From NCBI RefSeq assembly GCF_022836935.1, contig NZ_CP083239.1, forward strand, positions 2,866,001 to 2,930,000: a stretch of 64,000 nt of DNA, written 5' to 3'. This stretch comes from Ancylobacter polymorphus. GTDB taxonomy: Bacteria; Pseudomonadota; Alphaproteobacteria; Rhizobiales; Xanthobacteraceae. Below are positions 52,858 to 61,323 of the stretch, piece after piece; position 1 is the first letter of the stretch; the number at the start of each line of letters is the position of its first letter. The notes below the pieces were generated by a model that was given only the letters and a program-made list of their open reading frames with translations, was not told the origin of the DNA and ran no database searches. A program made the position numbers and the translations under genes.

Positions 52858-53136
52858 ATGACCACGAAGAACGAACTCGTCGCCGCTGTGGCCGAGCAGG
52901 CCAAGCTGACGAAGGCTGCTGCGGCGGCCGCGGTCGACGCGACCTTCGATGCTATTGCCGCCTCGCTGAAGGCCGGCGAAGAAGTCAAGCTGATCGGCTT
53001 CGGCAGCTTCTCCGTCGTGACCCGCGCCGCGCGCGAAGGCCGCAACCCCCGCACCGGCAACCCGGTCAAGATCGAGGCCTCCAAGGCCCCGAAGTTCACG
53101 CCCGGCAAGGGCCTGAAGGAAACCGTCAACGGTTGA
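52858..53136 (+). CDS. hup: DNA-binding protein HU
   Basis: A 92-residue histone-like protein that dimerises and bends DNA without sequence specificity. It has MTTKNELVAAVAEQAKLTKA, the core GEEVKLIGFGSFSV and the DNA-clasping arm RAAREGRNPRTGNPVKIEAS ending in KAPKFTPGKGLKE. The upstream part of the ORF is not conserved; ATG 52858 is preceded by AAGGAC. It follows lon as commonly seen in proteobacteria, and it is the last conserved gene before the acquired region. Confidence 0.96.
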   Translation: MTTKNELVAAVAEQAKLTKAAAAAAVDATFDAIAASLKAGEEVKLIGFGSFSVVTRAAREGRNPRTGNPVKIEASKAPKFTPGKGLKETVNG

Positions 53137-53192
53137 TCCTCGCGGCGTCGCGCCCCCCGCGCCTGAGGGTGCGGGGTGCGGTGCGGCACTGA

Positions 53193-53236
53193 GGGCGCAG
53201 GTTCGCCGGCCATGCCGGCGGACCCGCGCTGCGCCC
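53193..53236 (+). repeat. Extended hairpin downstream of hup
   Basis: GGGCGCAG and CTGCGCCC enclose GCCGGC-CAT-GCCGGC, giving a two-tier hairpin of 44 bases. There is no T-run, so if it ends hup transcription it needs Rho. The remaining bases of the 300-base gap up to 53436 show no gene. Confidence 0.5.
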
Positions 53237-53436
53237 GCCTCCGATGGCGGCGCATGGCGGCAGCGACAGAAGCGCTGCGCCTGATTTTTACAGATGTCCA
53301 TCCGCATGAGCGGCGCCCCTCGCACCCCGGCTCAACCGTCGGGATGGCACGGCCCACGGGCCGATGGCGCGTCTGCTGGCGCCCCCGCGCCGCGCTTCTC
53401 ACCCACAGCCTCTTTGCCACCGGCGCCGCTTTCTCG

Positions 53437-53542
53437 CTAGATCATTTCACCGTTTCACGGAAACAGTGAAATGATCTAATTCTTCGTTTTGTCGCGTTTT
53501 CTTCACGCGAACCGGTATCCACTTCGCTCGAAAACACTCTAG
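53437..53542 (-). repeat. Dispersed palindromic repeat, copy 2 (inverted)
   Basis: The same roughly 106-base element as at 33438-33543, in opposite orientation, with a few substitutions (for example CACTGTTTCC for CACCGTTTCC in the hairpin loop side, AACGAAGAATT for AACAAATAATT). Its CTAG end is exactly where the IS5-type element has inserted. Confidence 0.85.
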
Positions 53543-54384
53543 GCTTCGGACTCGATCAACACCACCAGATGATAGTTGCGGCGAGAGCGACGGCGGAGGC
53601 GTAGTTTCTCGCGAGCTTGTCGTAGCGTGTTGCGATGCGTCGGAAGTCCTTGAGGCGGCAGAACATGCGCTCGATGAGGTTTCGGCGCTTATAGGCTTCT
53701 CGATCGAACGGGCTCGGCTGTTTGCGCGTGGGGTTGTTCGGGATGACGGGCGTGGTGCCACGGTCGATCAGCCATTGGCGCAGGCCACGCGCGTCGTAGG
53801 CACAATCGGCTGCACAGGACCGAGCCCTGGGGACCTGCGCGAGCAGGACGAGAGCAGCCCGCAGGTCGCCGAGTTGGCCTGGCGTCACCTCGATGGCGAG
53901 CGGTCGCCCGAGCGGGTCGCAGAGCGCGTGGATCTTGGTGGTGCGGCCACCACGGGAGCGGCCGATAGCCTGCTCTTCCGCCCCCCTTTTCCACCAGCGG
54001 CCGAGCGGTGGGCCTTGGCGGTGGTGGAATCGATCGCGTGAAAGTCGTCGTCGGGCGATGCCTGACGCAGGGCTTCGAACAGGCCCTGCCAGAACCGGCG
54101 GCGAGACCACCGGTTCCAGCGGTTATAGATCGTTGTGTAGGGTCCGTAGACAGCGGGACAATCACGCCAGCGGCACCCTGACCGCAACACATGGACAATC
54201 CCGCTGATCACCCGCCGATCATCGACCCGGCGCGCGCCGGGCTGGTTGTGTGGGAGATGAGCCGCGATCGCATGCCATTGAGCATCACTCAGCCAGAACT
54301 CGTTTGCCATGACACTCCTCCAAGCATGCGGAGGGAATCATGTTCGATCACAAATTCAAAGGGCTGATCAGGTACAGACCCTAG
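53538..54384 (-). mobile_element. IS5-family element (IS427-type), apparently complete
   Basis: About 839 bases between two CTAG tetramers (53538-53541 and 54381-54384), which look like the target duplication. The ends are imperfect inverted repeats: GGCTTCGGACTCGATCAAC on one side and, read inward from the other, GGGTCTGTACCTGATCAGC. Inside is one transposase in two frames. Size, CTAG target and frameshift architecture fit the IS427 subgroup of IS5. Confidence 0.85.
53556..54310 (-). CDS. IS5-family transposase, two frames joined by -1 frameshift
   Basis: The first frame (54310 to 53885) starts MANEFWLSDAQWHAIAAHLP and carries the first catalytic Asp (HAIDSTTAKAH). The second frame (to 53556) has the second Asp (AADCAYDARGL) and the Glu in YKRRNLIERMFCRLK. 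They overlap at the run AAAAGGGGGG (53981-53990, minus strand), and moving from frame one to frame two there needs a -1 slip, as is usual in this IS group. All three DDE residues are present, so the element may be active. GGAGGAG sits before the ATG. Confidence 0.85.
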
Positions 54385-54479
54385 AGGCTCTTGCCGCCTC
54401 GCGGCGGCGATGCTTAAACGCGGCCGGCGAAAGCCGTGCGGGCGGTTTGAGGTGGTCCCCGAAAGCCGGACAGGGAGCT

Positions 54480-55190
54480 AAGCTTGGTTCGACCTGACGG
54501 AAGGCCGAGCCCGATGAAAGGAGGATGCGGTTTTTCAGGTTCTGGTGCTACCTCGATCTTGCCTTGGGTCTGAGGATGGCACGGGGCGCCGCGCACATGG
54601 CTCATCTTATTGGCCTCGATGTATCCGGCCAGTTCGCTGGCGATGTAGCTGGGGCCGTTGTCGCTGAGCAGCTGAGGCTTGTGCAACACCGTGGCGCTGT
54701 CGCAGCCGGACGCCGCCAGGGCGAGGTCCAACGTGTCGTTGACGTCCTCGGCGCGCATGTTGGTGCACAGCTTCCAGGCAATGATGTAGCGCGAGAAGTC
54801 GTCGAGCACGGTCGACAGGTACATCCAGCCCCAACCGATCATCTTGAAGTAGGTAAAGTCGGTCTGCCACATCTCGTTTGGGCGGGTGGTCCGGGTGTGC
54901 AAGCATCGGCGGCCTTGATCACGACGAAAGCCGGGCTGGTGATCAGATCGTGCGCCTTGAGCAGCCGGTAGATCGTTGATTCCGACACGAAGTAGCGCTT
55001 CTCGTCGGTGAAGCGCACGGCCAACTCCCGGGGGCTCAGCTCGGCTTGTTCCAGCGCCAGTTCGATGATCTGGTCGTGGATGCCCGCAGGGATACGGTTC
55101 CACACCCGGCTCGGCGCCGACGGGCGATCCTCCAGCGCCTCCGGCCCGCCTTCAAGGTAGCGATCATACCAGCGGTAAAACGTACCCCCC
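54480..55190 (-). pseudogene. Decayed transposase of IS3/IS481-like (rve) type
   Basis: Pieces of one transposase in different frames. An N-terminal helix-turn-helix part (TFYRWYDRYLEGGPEALEDR, then ELAVRFTDEKRYFVSESTIY) shifts frame near 54895 into the catalytic core (NEMWQTDFTYFKMIGWGW, STVLDDFSRYI, LLSDNGPSYIASELAGY, HPQTQGKIE). After the catalytic Glu the frame is lost again, although NLKNRILL is still recognisable in another frame. Both ends are truncated: the 5' part abuts the pRiA4b pseudogene and the 3' part the IS5 flank. Non-functional. Confidence 0.8.
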
Positions 55191-55220
55191 CGGCGAGGGC
55201 CACGGGGGTTATCGGCCTGA

Positions 55221-55839
55221 TCAGTTGATTTGACCACGGCTCTTGGCGAACGCGGCTTTGCCGATTGCGCGGCGTCGGGCGAGCCTTGCGATGCGGGCGC
55301 GGATGAGGTCCTCGTCGATGAGAGCCGGATCGAACGGCGCCCCGTACCAGCGCATGAGCTCGTCATGCTCCTCGTGGGTTGGATCGGCGATGGCTTCGAG
55401 GAAGAGCTTGAAGCCGGGGATGCCCGCCGACATCCTCGGGTGGTGCACGGTGGGCACCATCGAGGTAACGGGGATAATCCGTGGCGGGATCGGCTGCGGT
55501 GGTCGCCTCGATCGTGATCGTGTGCCGCCAGTCGTCGCCGAAGTCATAGGTGTAGCTGAACTCGGTGATGCTGCGGTCGATGAGAGCGCCGAGCCTCAAC
55601 GTCTTGGCGGAATAGGTCCTGTCGCGCAGGCTGTCCCATTCTGGATCGGGGATGGCAAAGCGCTGCCCGCCGGCGCGGAACTCGAACAGGTGAGTGTCCT
55701 CGAACGGCATGACGGCCTGGATGACGTCGTGCAAGGCCTTGAGCGACGAGGTGAGCGGCACCTCGACACGGCGCCAGATGGTGGGCTGCCAGTCATCCAG
55801 TTCGATCTTCAGGCGAGCGATCCGATCGACATGGCTCAT
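55221..55839 (-). pseudogene. Plasmid pRiA4b ORF-3 family protein, frameshifted
   Basis: The first frame reads IARLKIELDDWQPTIWRRVE, FEFRAGGQRFAIPDPEW and YTYDFGDDWRHTITIEA, the pRiA4b ORF-3 signature, then fails after PPEDVGG. The continuation IPGFKLFLEAIADPTHEEHD and a basic end lie one frame away. The break is at GGCGGGCATC near 55435, where one extra G would explain it. Such genes often travel with IS66 elements, and here it overlaps the IS66 transposase stop by four bases. Role unknown. Confidence 0.8.
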
Positions 55840-57473
55840 GCCGCGAGACTCCCGGGCTCTCGCGCCGCATGCCAGTTCCAGGGCAGCAGCTCGGCGAGCC
55901 GGTTCTGCGGCATGTCTGCGATGCGAGCGAGCACGTCAGCGAGCCAGGCCTGCGGATCGATGTCGTTGAGCCGGGCGGTCCCGATCAGGCTGTACATGAC
56001 GGCGGCGCGCTCGGCGCCGCGGTCGGAACCGGCGAACAGCCAGGCCTTGCGGCCGAGGGCGATGCCGCGCAGCGCCCGTTCTGCCGCATTGTTCGTGAGG
56101 CAGACGTGTCCGTCATCGAGGAAGCGGGCGAAGGCGTCCCAGCGCCGCAGCATGTAGTCCATGGCCTGGGCGACAGGTGCATGGCGGGAGAGCCTGGCGC
56201 GATGCTCGCGCATCCAAACCTCAAGCTCGGCGACGAGAGGAGCGCTGCGCTCCTGGCGAACGGCTCGGCGCTGATCGGCACTCAGGCCATTGATCTCACG
56301 CTCCATGTCGAACAGCGCGTCGATGCGGGCGACGGCCTCGAAGGCAATCGGTGAGATCGGTGCGGCGTTACGCCCACGCCGGCGGTTCGCCGCGATGTCG
56401 GCGAGCTCGAATAACTTGCGGCGTGCATGAGCCCAGCACAGGGCCTCGACGATCGGCCCCGGCTGGCGGTCGGGAGCGAGCAGGCGATTGTAACCGGCAT
56501 AGGCGTCGGCCTGCAGGCTGCCGGTGAAGTGCGTCAGATGCTCTTGCGGGTGTTCGCCCGAGCGGTCGCGTGATGCCCGGAACAACACCGCCGGCGGATC
56601 GGCGCCGCCGAAGGGCCGATCGTCGCGCACATACACCCAGGCTCGACCGGTGTCGGTCGTGCCCTTCGCCAGGATCGGCACCGGCGTGTCGTCGCCATGC
56701 AGGCGATCTGCCGCCATGACATGGCGCTCGAGCAGCACGTGCAACGGGTGCAGCGCTGCGGCGCAGGCGCCGACATGATCGGCCAGCGTCGACAGCGGCA
56801 GATCGATGCCCTCGCGAGCATAGCGCTCGCTCTGCCGGTTCAGAGGCTGGTGCTGGCCGAACTTCTCGAACAGCACCATAGCCAGCAGGTTCGGCCCGAC
56901 ATGGCCGCGCGGGATGACGTGGAACGGCGCCGGCGCCTGGGTCACCGCCTCGCAGGCCCGGCAGGAGAAGCGCTCGCGCACCGTCTGGATCACCTTCCAC
57001 TGGCGCGGGATCACCTCCAGCGTCTCGGTGATATCTTCCCCGAGCTTCACCAGTCTGCCGGATCCGCAGCACGGGCAGCTCTCGGGTGCGGCGACGATGA
57101 CGCGCTCACGCGGGAGATGATCAGGGAACGGCTTGCGTGCCGGCCGCTTGCGCTCGAAGGACGCCACATTGGCCGTTTGTGCTGCGGCTTCCGCGGCCAG
57201 TTCGTCTTCGGTGGCGTCAGCCTCCAGGTCCTCGAGCTGCATCTCCAGCTGGTCGAGCAGCCGTGCCTTGCGCTCCGAGCGCGTGCCGTAAAGCTCGCGC
57301 CGGAGCTTCTCGATCTCCAGCTTCAGCCGCGCGATGAGGGCATCCGTGCTGCTGTTCGCAGCGCGCTCCCGGGCGACGGTCGCCTCGGCTTCCAGCCGCG
57401 CGCTACGCTCCGCCAGGATCATGGCGTGGGCCGCGGCAAGGTCGCTCGGCAAAGGATCCATCGGGCTCGACAT
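55836..57473 (-). CDS. tnpC: IS66-family transposase TnpC
   Basis: A 545-residue DDE transposase. It has an N-terminal leucine-zipper-like coiled coil (IARLKLEIEKLRRELYG), a zinc-finger domain (ESCPCCGSGRL, FSCRACEAV), the core with first Asp in LHGDDTPVPIL, the second in DAYAGYNRL, and the Glu in TNNAAERALRGIALGRK, then a C-terminal DUF4372-like end (LLPWNWHAARE). It appears intact. Its partners TnpA and most of TnpB are missing, so the element cannot move on its own in the normal IS66 way. Confidence 0.93.
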   Translation of the reverse strand: MSSPMDPLPSDLAAAHAMILAERSARLEAEATVARERAANSSTDALIARLKLEIEKLRRELYGTRSERKARLLDQLEMQLEDLEADATEDELAAEAAAQTANVASFERKRPARKPFPDHLPRERVIVAAPESCPCCGSGRLVKLGEDITETLEVIPRQWKVIQTVRERFSCRACEAVTQAPAPFHVIPRGHVGPNLLAMVLFEKFGQHQPLNRQSERYAREGIDLPLSTLADHVGACAAALHPLHVLLERHVMAADRLHGDDTPVPILAKGTTDTGRAWVYVRDDRPFGGADPPAVLFRASRDRSGEHPQEHLTHFTGSLQADAYAGYNRLLAPDRQPGPIVEALCWAHARRKLFELADIAANRRRGRNAAPISPIAFEAVARIDALFDMEREINGLSADQRRAVRQERSAPLVAELEVWMREHRARLSRHAPVAQAMDYMLRRWDAFARFLDDGHVCLTNNAAERALRGIALGRKAWLFAGSDRGAERAAVMYSLIGTARLNDIDPQAWLADVLARIADMPQNRLAELLPWNWHAAREPGSLAA

Positions 57474-57516
57474 AGGGCGATGGAATCATATCCGCCGCTC
57501 CTGTGCCACGCCCAAA

Positions 57517-57635
57517 TTACCCCGATGCGCCCGGTCGCCACGTCCTCTGCGGATGCCGCCAGTCTATGCCTTCCAGCAGATAGCCGAGCTGCGCAGGGGT
57601 GATCGTCACCATGCCGTCGGCCGGAGACGGCCACA
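57517..57635 (-). pseudogene. tnpB: IS66 TnpB, 3' remnant cut by IS21
   Basis: The last residues of an IS66 Orf2/TnpB: PSPADGMVTITPAQLGYLLE, then GIDWRHPQRTWRPGASG and a stop, directly upstream of tnpC. The coding sequence ends abruptly at the IS21 left terminus at 57636. No 5' part of tnpB is found on the far side of the IS21. Confidence 0.8.
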
Positions 57636-57748
57636 TGTTGATTTCCACTGAGATCTGACCCTGCAGGAGCGGATTTTTCCATCGAGAAGTGACCCATGTT
57701 TTCACCACGTCTCACGCGGCACACGCGGGGGACAGCGGAGTGATCGAC

Positions 57749-59278
57749 ATGGAGTTATTGAGCGTCATCCGACGCTGGCATCATAGGGATCGTAGCTCGA
57801 TCCGGGAGATATCCCGCCGCACCGGGCTCTCACGGAACACCGTGCGTAAGTACCTGCGAGCGGACAGCGTCGAACCCCGGTTTCACGTTCCGGACCGGCC
57901 GAGCAAGCTCGATCCCTATGCCGACAAGCTCGCGGCGATGCTGCGGGTGGAGAGCGGCAAGTCGCGCAAGCACAAGCGCACCGTCAAGCAGTTGCACGCC
58001 GATCTCGTGACGTTGGGCTATGAGGGCTCCTACAATCGGGTGGCGGCCTTTGCCCGCGACTGGAAGGCCGCCCGGTTGCGCGAGCAGCAGACCAGCGGCC
58101 GCGGCACCTTCGTGCCGCTGGCCTTTGTGCCCGGAGAGGCGTTCCAGTTCGACTGGTCTGAGGACTGGGCGATCATCGCCGGCGAGCGCACCAAGCTGCA
58201 GGTCGCTCACGTCAAGCTGTCCTACAGCCGCGCCTTCACTCTGCGAGCCTACCCGCAGCAGACCCACGAGATGCTGTTCGACGCCCATAACCACGCCTTC
58301 CGGGTACTGGGCGGCGTGCCGCGGCGGGGGATTTACGACAACATGCGAACGGCCGTCGACAAGGTCGGCCGGGGCAAGGAGCGCCAGGTCAACATCCGCT
58401 TCTCGGCCATGGTCAGCCACTTCCTGTTCGAGGCGGAGTTCTGCAACCCGGCCTCCGGCTGGGAGAAGGGGCAGATCGAGAAGAACGTACAGGATGCCCG
58501 TCATCGGCTCTGGCAACCCATACCGAACGTCCCCTCGCTGGAGGCCTTGAACGAGTGGCTCGAGACCCGGTGCCGGGAGCTGTGGTCGCAGGCCGGGCAC
58601 GGCTCGCAACCCGGCTCGATCGCCGATGTGTGGGCTGAGGAGATCCGCCACCTGATGCCGATGCCGCGGCCGTTCGACGGCTTCGTCGAACACGCCAAGC
58701 GCGTTTCCCCGACCTGCCTCGTCCACCTCGAGCGCAATCGCTACAGCGTGCCGGCCTCCTTCGCCAACCGCCCGGTGAGCTTGCGTGTCTATCCCGACCG
58801 GATCGTTGTGGTCGCTGAGGGACAGGCCATCTGTGAGCATGGTCGGGTGTTCGCTCGCTCCCATGATCGCCAGAGCCGGACCGTCTATGACTGGCGGCAT
58901 TATCTGGCCGTGGTCCAGCGCAAGCCCGGCGCATTGCGCAACGGCGCACCGTTCGCCGAGATGCCGCCGGCGTTCCGATCCTTGCAGCAGCATCTGCTCA
59001 AGCGGCCGGGCGGTGACCGCGAGATGGTGGAGATCCTGTCCCTGGTCCTCCAGCATGACGAGCAGGTCGTGCTCACGGCCGTCGAACTCGCGCTGCAAGC
59101 AGGCGTGCCGACCAAGACCCACATCCTCAATCTGCTGCACCGCCTGATCGACGGTACACCGCTGAGCACGCCGACGATCCCAGCTCCTGGCGCCCTTACG
59201 CTGACCACCGAGCCTCAAGCCAATGTCGAACGCTATGACGCCCTCCGCAGGGCCAGGGAGGCGCGCCATGCGTCATGA
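57749..59278 (+). CDS. istA: IS21-family transposase IstA
   Basis: About 509 residues. An N-terminal helix-turn-helix ([20 protein letters not shown]) is followed by a DDE integrase core: FQFDWSEDW (first Asp), [11 protein letters not shown] (second Asp) and [16 protein letters not shown] (Glu), then a beta-barrel and a C-terminal domain that contacts IstB. I place the start at [10 protein letters not shown], where IstA proteins begin, with GGAG upstream; an in-frame ATG at 57689 also exists. It overlaps istB by 11 bases. Confidence 0.92.
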   Translation: MELLSVIRRWHHRDRSSIREISRRTGLSRNTVRKYLRADSVEPRFHVPDRPSKLDPYADKLAAMLRVESGKSRKHKRTVKQLHADLVTLGYEGSYNRVAAFARDWKAARLREQQTSGRGTFVPLAFVPGEAFQFDWSEDWAIIAGERTKLQVAHVKLSYSRAFTLRAYPQQTHEMLFDAHNHAFRVLGGVPRRGIYDNMRTAVDKVGRGKERQVNIRFSAMVSHFLFEAEFCNPASGWEKGQIEKNVQDARHRLWQPIPNVPSLEALNEWLETRCRELWSQAGHGSQPGSIADVWAEEIRHLMPMPRPFDGFVEHAKRVSPTCLVHLERNRYSVPASFANRPVSLRVYPDRIVVVAEGQAICEHGRVFARSHDRQSRTVYDWRHYLAVVQRKPGALRNGAPFAEMPPAFRSLQQHLLKRPGGDREMVEILSLVLQHDEQVVLTAVELALQAGVPTKTHILNLLHRLIDGTPLSTPTIPAPGALTLTTEPQANVERYDALRRAREARHAS

Positions 59279-60062
59279 TCCGGCCAGCGGAGCCCTCGTC
59301 ATTATGCTGAGAAGCCTCAAGATGCACGGCATGGCGCAAGCCGCTGCCGAACTCATCGAACAGGGGTCTCCCGCCTTCGAGACCGCCATGCCGATCCTCT
59401 CACAGCTCCTGAAGGCAGAGACCGCCGAGCGGGAGGTGCGCTCGACCGCCTATCAGCTCAAGGCCGCCCGCTTCCCGGCCTATCGCGACCTCGCCGGCTT
59501 CGACTTCACCAGCAGCGAGGTCAATGAGGCGCTCGTGCGCCAACTCCATCGCTGCGAGTTCCTCGACGACGCGCACAACGTCGTCCTGATCGGTGGTCCC
59601 GGTACCGGCAAGACCCACATCGCCACGGCTCTCGGCGTCCACGCCGTCGAGCATCATCACAGGCGGGTCCGCTTCTTCTCTACCGTCGAGCTCGTCAACG
59701 CTCTCGAACAGGAGAAGGCCCAAGGCAAAGCGGGTCAGATCGCCGGTCGGCTCCTCCATGCCGACCTCGTCATCCTCGACGAGCTCGGCTACCTGCCGTT
59801 CAGCACCTCGGGCGGCGCCTTGCTGTTCCACCTGCTGAGCAAGCTCTATGAGCGCACCAGCGTGATCATCACCACCAATCTCAGCTTCTCCGAATGGGCT
59901 GCCGTCTTCGGCGATGCCAAGATGACCACGGCCCTGCTCGACCGGCTCACCCATCACTGCCATATCCTCGAGACCGGCAATGACAGCTTCCGCTTCAAGA
60001 GCAGCTCGGCAAAGCCACCCAAACCCACCAGGGAGAAGCCGCGAAACTTGACCGCAACCTAA
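59268..60062 (+). CDS. istB: IS21-family ATP-binding helper protein IstB
   Basis: A 264-residue AAA+ protein related to DnaC that selects target DNA and activates IstA. Walker A is [14 protein letters not shown], Walker B is [12 protein letters not shown], and sensor I is [12 protein letters not shown]. The start at MRHDPASGA is preceded by GGGAGG. The overlap with istA implies translational coupling, as in other IS21 elements. Intact. Confidence 0.93.
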   Translation: MRHDPASGALVIMLRSLKMHGMAQAAAELIEQGSPAFETAMPILSQLLKAETAEREVRSTAYQLKAARFPAYRDLAGFDFTSSEVNEALVRQLHRCEFLDDAHNVVLIGGPGTGKTHIATALGVHAVEHHHRRVRFFSTVELVNALEQEKAQGKAGQIAGRLLHADLVILDELGYLPFSTSGGALLFHLLSKLYERTSVIITTNLSFSEWAAVFGDAKMTTALLDRLTHHCHILETGNDSFRFKSSSAKPPKPTREKPRNLTAT

Positions 60063-60133
60063 CCCCAAGACCACCATCAGCCCGGGTCACTTCTCACTGG
60101 AAATCCAGGGTCACTTCTCAACGGAAATCAACA

Positions 60134-60264
60134 CCATCACATCGAAAGCCTTTGTCGACGCGAGCATTGCCGCGCTGCCGCAGGCCGAATACTTAGCCTA
60201 TGAGGCCGCCTGCTGGTGGGAGCATCAGGATCTGTACATCGTGAGAAAGTCGAGGGTGGACTGA
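60134..60264 (+). pseudogene. 3' fragment of an unknown gene cut by IS21
   Basis: From the IS21 edge one frame runs SKAFVDASIAALPQAEYLAY and EAACWWEHQDLYIVRKSRVD to a TGA at 60262-60264, five bases before the sulfotransferase start. The spacing suggests it was the upstream gene of the same operon. I do not recognise the sequence. Everything 5' has been lost. Confidence 0.5.
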
Positions 60265-60269
60265 GCCCG

Positions 60270-61118
60270 ATGGCCGTCATAATTCATATTGGGCTGCACA
60301 AGACGGGCTCCAGCGCCATACAGCAGTTTCTGGCACTGAATGCTTCGGCACTTGGCAGCCAGGGCGTGTTCTATGCCCCCACCATGCCGGAGTGGCCAAA
60401 CCACAGTCCCCTCGCTGACGCCTTCCGGATCGGTCAGGATTCTTCGCTCGGCGAGCGGCTTCTGGAGGACCTCTTGCGCAGGTCCCAAGGCAGGGAACTG
60501 CTCATTTCGAGCGAAATGTTTTGTGAACCGCAAATCGAAGCCAGCCGATTTCTGGATTTGCTCGGAGACCAGAAGAAAAAGGTGATCGCCTATATCCGAC
60601 ACCCTTGCGACATCGTGCTGTCGGCATTTGGCGAGCGCGTTAAATACTATCCAAATCAGTACACTAGTGACGTCAACGACCACCCGCTGGCCTATGATCC
60701 GGGACAGCTCGACGTTCTCACTACATGGATCGCTCGCAACGATATCGAGTTGATATTGGCTCCCTATGATCGACGACAATGGCATGGTGGATCGCTTTGT
60801 GTCGACTTCTTGAGGATGATCGGCGCATCTCCCGATCAGATGCGCGCCAACGACTTCCGCGTCAATGAGAGCCTGTCCTATACGTCCGTGGAGATCCTGC
60901 GCAGAGCCTTGCTCGGCGGCATCGAAGCGCATGATTTCGATGTCCTGCTGGACGCGATGATGCGGTTGAATTTCAGGGACGATCGTTATCCCCTGACAGA
61001 CGAAAACCTACAGTTTTGCTTTGAACGGATGCGATACTGCATCGGTGTGTATCAAAAATTCTTCAGGAGCGGATTCGACGAGGAGTTCCTATTCGAACCG
61101 AGAAGTTTCCGGGGCTGA
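60270..61118 (+). CDS. Sulfotransferase family protein
   Basis: A 282-residue P-loop protein using PAPS as sulfate donor. The 5'-phosphosulfate loop is IIHIGLHKTGSSAIQQFL at the N-terminus, and the 3'-phosphate site is VIAYIRHPCDIVLSAF at about residue 110. Bacterial members sulfate polysaccharides, lipids or Nod factors. The following acyltransferase suggests modification of a surface glycan (inference). Start at MAVIIHIGL with GAGGGTGG upstream; the ORF's earlier Met lies in the truncated upstream gene. Base composition is less GC-rich than the surrounding core genes. Confidence 0.8.
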   Translation: MAVIIHIGLHKTGSSAIQQFLALNASALGSQGVFYAPTMPEWPNHSPLADAFRIGQDSSLGERLLEDLLRRSQGRELLISSEMFCEPQIEASRFLDLLGDQKKKVIAYIRHPCDIVLSAFGERVKYYPNQYTSDVNDHPLAYDPGQLDVLTTWIARNDIELILAPYDRRQWHGGSLCVDFLRMIGASPDQMRANDFRVNESLSYTSVEILRRALLGGIEAHDFDVLLDAMMRLNFRDDRYPLTDENLQFCFERMRYCIGVYQKFFRSGFDEEFLFEPRSFRG

Positions 61119-61323
61119 TAATATAATCATCTCCGGTCGCTGCGCAGGAAAGCATCAGCGATAGGGCAATGTCTTCACCGTCGCTATTTTTATTTCTGTC
61201 CTGACCGACAAGACCGAAATTCTGTTGTGTACTCACCGCTGAGCCACAGTGATAAGAGATGCAATATATATATGTAAAAAATCGGTATGAACGCCATCGA
61301 CGCAAAAACGCGATAACTGGCGT
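61119..61323. other. AT-rich spacer between sulfotransferase and acyltransferase genes
   Basis: 205 bases, clearly richer in A and T than the core genome, containing TA-repeats near 61263-61280. No gene seen. It may hold the acyltransferase promoter. Confidence 0.4.

Larger units (their letters stand above)
57636..60133 (+). mobile_element. IS21-family insertion sequence, complete
   Basis: 2498 bases from TGTTGATTTCC (57636) to its complement GGAAATCAACA (ending 60133). The inverted ends TGTTGATTTCCACTGAGATC and TGTTGATTTCCGTTGAGAAG agree at most positions, and inner copies of the GAGAAGTGACCC motif occur on both sides, the multiple terminal repeats usual in IS21. It encodes istA and istB. 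The bases flanking the ends (CGGCCACA / CCATCACA) show no clear target duplication. Confidence 0.9.

Noticed and set aside
53437..53542. Repeat copy 2 as one terminal inverted repeat of the IS5-type element
   Set aside because: The same sequence occurs intact at 33438-33543 with no IS, and the IS has its own imperfect ends inside the CTAG pair.
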